A stretch of DNA of 64,000 bases from Maylandia zebra (Eukaryota; Chordata; Actinopteri; Cichliformes; Cichlidae). Positions 61,901 through 64,000 of the stretch are shown here, piece after piece; within the stretch, counting starts at the first letter, position 1; the number at the start of each line of letters is the position of its first letter. The stretch is taken from contig NC_135185.1 in the NCBI RefSeq assembly GCF_041146795.1, positions 26,352,529 through 26,416,528 on the forward strand. Direction: 5' to 3'. The notes under the pieces are model-generated. The model was not told where the DNA came from. It was given only the letters and a program-made list of their open reading frames with translations, and ran no database searches. The position numbers and the translations under genes are program-made.

Positions 61901-63593
61901 TTTCCAGGGTCATTTGCAGAAAGTTTGGGCACTTTATAAGTGGATGCAACTCTTGGCACAGTGTGCATGAAGAACTGTTGTATATTTTAGTCTTTGCATC
62001 TCTTTCAGTTGTGTTAATGTTAAATACACTTGCCTTGTTTCTTTTGACTTCTTTTGTGTTTCTTTTGTCATCATTTGTTTCCGGGGAGCGAAGTGCATGT
62101 ATGGAAGTGACTGGGTTACATGCTACTTCTGCTTCAAGCGAGAGAAAGGAGGCAAATTCACTAAAGCTGGGGAATTCACCACCGCCCATGAGTATCTTTG
62201 TTACATGCCTGTTCCATCTTGTGTTTATCCAGTCTGGCAATTTATGCAACAGTTTCTGATTTTCTTCACAGTCATTGAGTATTTGCAGTCCTTTCACGTG
62301 AGGCATAGCAAGTGTGCATGCATTCACAAAATCAGCAAAGTTCCTTAGCCCATCAGCATCTCTCGACTGTATTTTAGGCCAACTAGATAACTTCTCTCTA
62401 AATGCCCTTTGTAGCACGAAAGGCTGGCCATACCTTTGGTTTAACTTTGCCCAAGCATCGTTATACGCTTCTTCATCATTTCTGAAGAAAGTCCCTTCAA
62501 GGCACTTGCGAGCTGAGCCAGTTACATACCTTTTCAGATAGTACAGTTTATCTGCTGCTGACATGCCAGTTTGTTCAATAAGTGACATGAAAGTGGATTT
62601 CCATTCAATAAATTTTATTGGCTCACCACTAAACATCGTTGGTTCTGGCGTGGGGAGTCTATTTATTCTTATGCTGTCTTGTACCGCCTGTGCAAGCTGG
62701 CTGACACTAGGAGGGGTTGTTGGCGCCGGTATGGAGTATGATGGTACAGTGTGTTTGGGTGTGTGCTCTGGGTTCACCTTTTCCATCTTAACTGAATATG
62801 CATCATCAAGTTGCGACAACTCTCTGTTGTAGGCGTCCAACCTGGCGCGAGCGGCTTCCACCTCCCTTTCGGCTTTCAGGCGTTCCAACTCTGATGTTTG
62901 AACTGCCATTTGTTTCTTATGCTCCTCTTCTAGAGCCTTTATCTTTTCCTTCTGTCTTTGTTCCTCTTGTACAATCTTGTACTCTGCCTCCTTTGCTGCT
63001 AGTTCTGCTGCTGCCTCTGCTCGTTTTGAAGCAAGATGTGAGGCTGAAGACAGTTGGCTACGTTTCGATGCTGCAGTTGAACCATAGATGGACTGGGCAT
63101 AATCATGTTCTAATAGTCTGCGTAGACGTTTTCTTTCATATTCTCCATCAAAATCTCCATCTACACTGCTTATTCTTTCCAGGATGACTTTCACGATGTC
63201 ATGAGTAACTGCTTCACATGCATCGGTTTTTCTTCGTATGTCTGATGAAGGTGCAATGTGACTTCTCATTTCAGTGTACAGCTTTAGCAGTTCATCTTTT
63301 CTTTGCTCTACATCATCTGCAAGATCTGCCATTTCTTTCTCTGAAATGTCCAACTTTAATCTTTCTCTTGTTTCTCGCACTCGTATTTTCCATTGTTCAT
63401 AAAGAGTTAATAGTCTTTTTTCTTTTTTACTTATCTCTTCTTTCTGATAAGTTAGCATTTTTTCGGTTGGCACCTTGGCTCTTTCTGAACGCCTTGGAAT
63501 CGCAGAGTTACTTTGAGCTTTATCTTGTGGCTCATTTAATATTTGTTCTTTGTTTGCAAACTGTTCATTAATGTCTTCTTCTGAATCCTCCAT
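58962..63593 (-). CDS. BEL/Pao polyprotein lacking reverse transcriptase and RNase H
   Basis: One ORF of 1543 codons. The N-terminal 280 residues are strongly charged and predicted coiled coil (KEEISKKEKRLLTLYEQW, then EAEYKIVQEEQRQKEKIKAL). A Gag-like DUF1759 region follows at about 300-500 (PEPTMFSGEPIKFIEWKSTF). CCHC knuckles lie at about 540-600 (CTLCQELHPLIKC, CYGCLKQGHSAKDC). The A17 protease has LLDTQSD (D678). Around residue 953 the frame passes from DDNGPEGE, normally just before the reverse transcriptase, straight to WFYVPTSENPADITSR, normally the end of RNase H. About 430 residues expected from element 1 are absent. The integrase is complete: zinc region, D1228, D1290, E1340, then a DUF5641-type end. 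The frame is open throughout, so Gag, protease and integrase could still be made, but the copy cannot reverse transcribe by itself. Confidence 0.95.
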   Translation of the reverse strand: MEDSEEDINEQFANKEQILNEPQDKAQSNSAIPRRSERAKVPTEKMLTYQKEEISKKEKRLLTLYEQWKIRVRETRERLKLDISEKEMADLADDVEQRKDELLKLYTEMRSHIAPSSDIRRKTDACEAVTHDIVKVILERISSVDGDFDGEYERKRLRRLLEHDYAQSIYGSTAASKRSQLSSASHLASKRAEAAAELAAKEAEYKIVQEEQRQKEKIKALEEEHKKQMAVQTSELERLKAEREVEAARARLDAYNRELSQLDDAYSVKMEKVNPEHTPKHTVPSYSIPAPTTPPSVSQLAQAVQDSIRINRLPTPEPTMFSGEPIKFIEWKSTFMSLIEQTGMSAADKLYYLKRYVTGSARKCLEGTFFRNDEEAYNDAWAKLNQRYGQPFVLQRAFREKLSSWPKIQSRDADGLRNFADFVNACTLAMPHVKGLQILNDCEENQKLLHKLPDWINTRWNRHVTKILMGGGEFPSFSEFASFLSLEAEVACNPVTSIHALRSPETNDDKRNTKEVKRNKASVFNINTTERDAKTKIYNSSSCTLCQELHPLIKCPNFLQMTLEMKKKHVKDNKHCYGCLKQGHSAKDCKRRLTCETCSKRHPTCLHDENYSISLQREKQAQVSIDNATQGNSPESATAMALNVARAEHTVSTSMIVPVWVSTAANPQREKLVYALLDTQSDTVFIDQDVTQKLQANVCPVKLRLTTMMGKNAVVSSGKVCDLLVRGYNSATVLRLPTAYTKDYIPANREHIPTCDTAKLWSHLSSIVDEIPPLLSCEVSLLIGYTCPQALAPRQVLLGKDNEPYAIQTDLGWSIVGNSVPCSASETTRSLCHRITVKEMPPCTPADAIRALERDFKENEINEKPVSQDDLRFLEKLEQGITQAEKGHYEMPLPFKERLQMPDNRQLAESRLNQLTCKPMRDEKYKRDYVTYMNDIIQRGDAKEIDDNGPEGETQNNTTPQQWFYVPTSENPADITSRSTSVAELLSSNWLTGPQFLWEKKLNLPTKESIELLVGDPEVRNVQTLNSQTTEHRSLCDRLTRFSSWSHAVSAIARLKRFLLRDKSKSLSTVTERQNAEMVIIKNLQGLTFSDEIKTLSKGKALHESNKIYKLDPFLDEDNVLKVGGRLQHSSLPNTFKHPTVIPRDHHTTKLIIAHCHERINHQGKSFTMNEIRSSGYWIPKLSQTVSDYIRQCVTCRRLRRAVEGQKMKDLPTERVEHSPPFTYCGMDVFGPFLTKQARKENKRYALLFTCFYLRAVHVEMLEDLTTDAFINGLRCFIALRGSVRQIKCDRGTNFVGAKNELCAALNEIDTEKLTIFLSEKQCEFVFNTPHASHAGGVWERQIRTVRNVLNATLALAKRRLTDSSLRTFLYEAAAIVNSRPLTTDNLNDPNSLKPITPNHLLTMKTTTALPPPGQFVKEDLYARKQWRQVQYLTEQFWSRWKGEYLHNIRVRQRWHVVKRNMQVGDIVMDKEEILPRSQWRLGRVVDTITDEDGLVRKVKVTFADRNLSKKGERLHKMSTVERPVHKLVLLLESCEKQDALSS

Positions 63594-63728
63594 TTTAACT
63601 TTATTTTCCTTATGCCTTTCGCCGTTTTGTTCTCTGACCTGCTTCTGCCATCTGCTGGACGTTGTGGGAAATGCCGTTAAACCTTGAGCCCTCGTGGTGT
63701 AGCAAAATGGCGGCGGTCAAGCTCTTAC
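63594..63728 (-). other. 5' leader of BEL/Pao element 2
   Basis: About 135 nt between the 5' LTR and the start codon. It contains a GC-rich piece (ccgccgccattttg on the minus strand). No primer-binding site beginning with TGG directly follows the LTR. Confidence 0.6.
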
Positions 63729-64000
63729 TGTAGCATCCAGTCGAACTGAGAAGGCCAGAACTGATGGTTGTTGAATGACCTTTATTATTCCTTGCCGTGT
63801 ATCAGACAACGAACCAACGTAAGAGCTAGACAAACAAATAAAACAATTACCATATTATTCATGTAACAGCATCTTAACCGCTCATTACGCTGGTCTAACC
63901 GTTTTCTATTAAGCTATATAATACATATTATGCATTTCAGATTGCTCAAATTAAATCATATACATTACAAACCTTGTTCCCCTGTCGACTGTAGCTAGAA
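63729..64000 (-). repeat. 5' LTR of BEL/Pao element 2 (cut by window edge)
   Basis: The first 272 bases from the internal border are identical to 58,377-58,648. Confidence 0.95.

Larger units (their letters stand above)
58377..64000 (-). mobile_element. second BEL/Pao retrotransposon, RT-deleted, antisense in stac intron
   Basis: Minus-strand element with its 3' LTR at 58377-58849 and its 5' LTR from 63,729 to beyond the window edge. The overlapping 272 bp of the two LTRs are identical by eye, so the insertion is very recent. The LTR ends are TGTAGC...GCTACA. The internal region has one long open frame and a purine-rich stretch next to the 3' LTR (complement of ctcccaccaaa at 58,850-58,860). 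No convincing primer-binding site was found. The sequence is unrelated in detail to BEL/Pao element 1. Confidence 0.95.

Noticed and set aside
59016-63571. Plus-strand frames of 60-130 codons at the right end
   Set aside because: Antisense shadows of the second BEL/Pao ORF.

Overview
The window is nuclear DNA from a bony fish, probably a percomorph teleost. Its genes have GT-AG introns. One tRNA gene is present. The intergenic DNA is full of teleost-type repeats: hAT MITEs, tRNA-derived SINEs, a Tc1 relic, non-LTR 3' tails and BEL/Pao retrotransposons. I see no bacterial-style operons, CRISPR arrays or phage genes.

Layout. 0.5-1.4 kb: decayed Tc1/mariner element. 1.7-8.65 kb: complete mtfr1l gene (mitochondrial fission regulator 1-like), plus strand, six coding exons, 312 aa. 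Its first intron holds a hAT element that itself carries a nested hAT MITE, and intron 4 of the coding part holds a second copy of that MITE. 8.65-20.15 kb: gene desert with SINE/LINE relics, a tRNA-Ser(GCT) gene on the minus strand beside a SINE, a large diverged inverted repeat (14.1-15.6 kb), a near-perfect hairpin (16.7-16.9 kb) and a solo LTR that splits a LINE tail.

20.154-33.930 kb: the most interesting region. Matching termini (CACAGTAAA...), short subterminal repeats at both ends, a first exon just inside the left end and a poly(A) signal just inside the right end indicate one large DNA transposon-like unit. It carries a multi-exon, now pseudogenised gene of a fish family that I recognise only as uncharacterised. 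The unit was later invaded by a 1.69 kb non-autonomous hAT (8-bp target duplication) and by a full-length, apparently intact BEL/Pao retrotransposon (26,463-33,089; LTRs differing by one 2-bp indel; 1882-aa polyprotein), which landed inside an exon of the cargo gene.

33.9-37.4 kb is intergenic. 37.4 kb to the right edge: stac (SH3 and cysteine-rich domain protein), plus strand. Seven coding exons (307 residues) are visible, through the C1 domain and linker; the SH3 exons lie outside the window. Its C1 domain has an unusual 11-residue insertion between zinc ligands. In the next intron, antisense, sits a second and different young BEL/Pao element (58,377 to beyond the edge). Its 1543-aa ORF stays open although the reverse transcriptase and RNase H are missing, as if removed by an in-frame deletion.

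The two host genes do not appear functionally linked. The main story is layered transposition. All family assignments are from motif recognition by eye; no database search was run.
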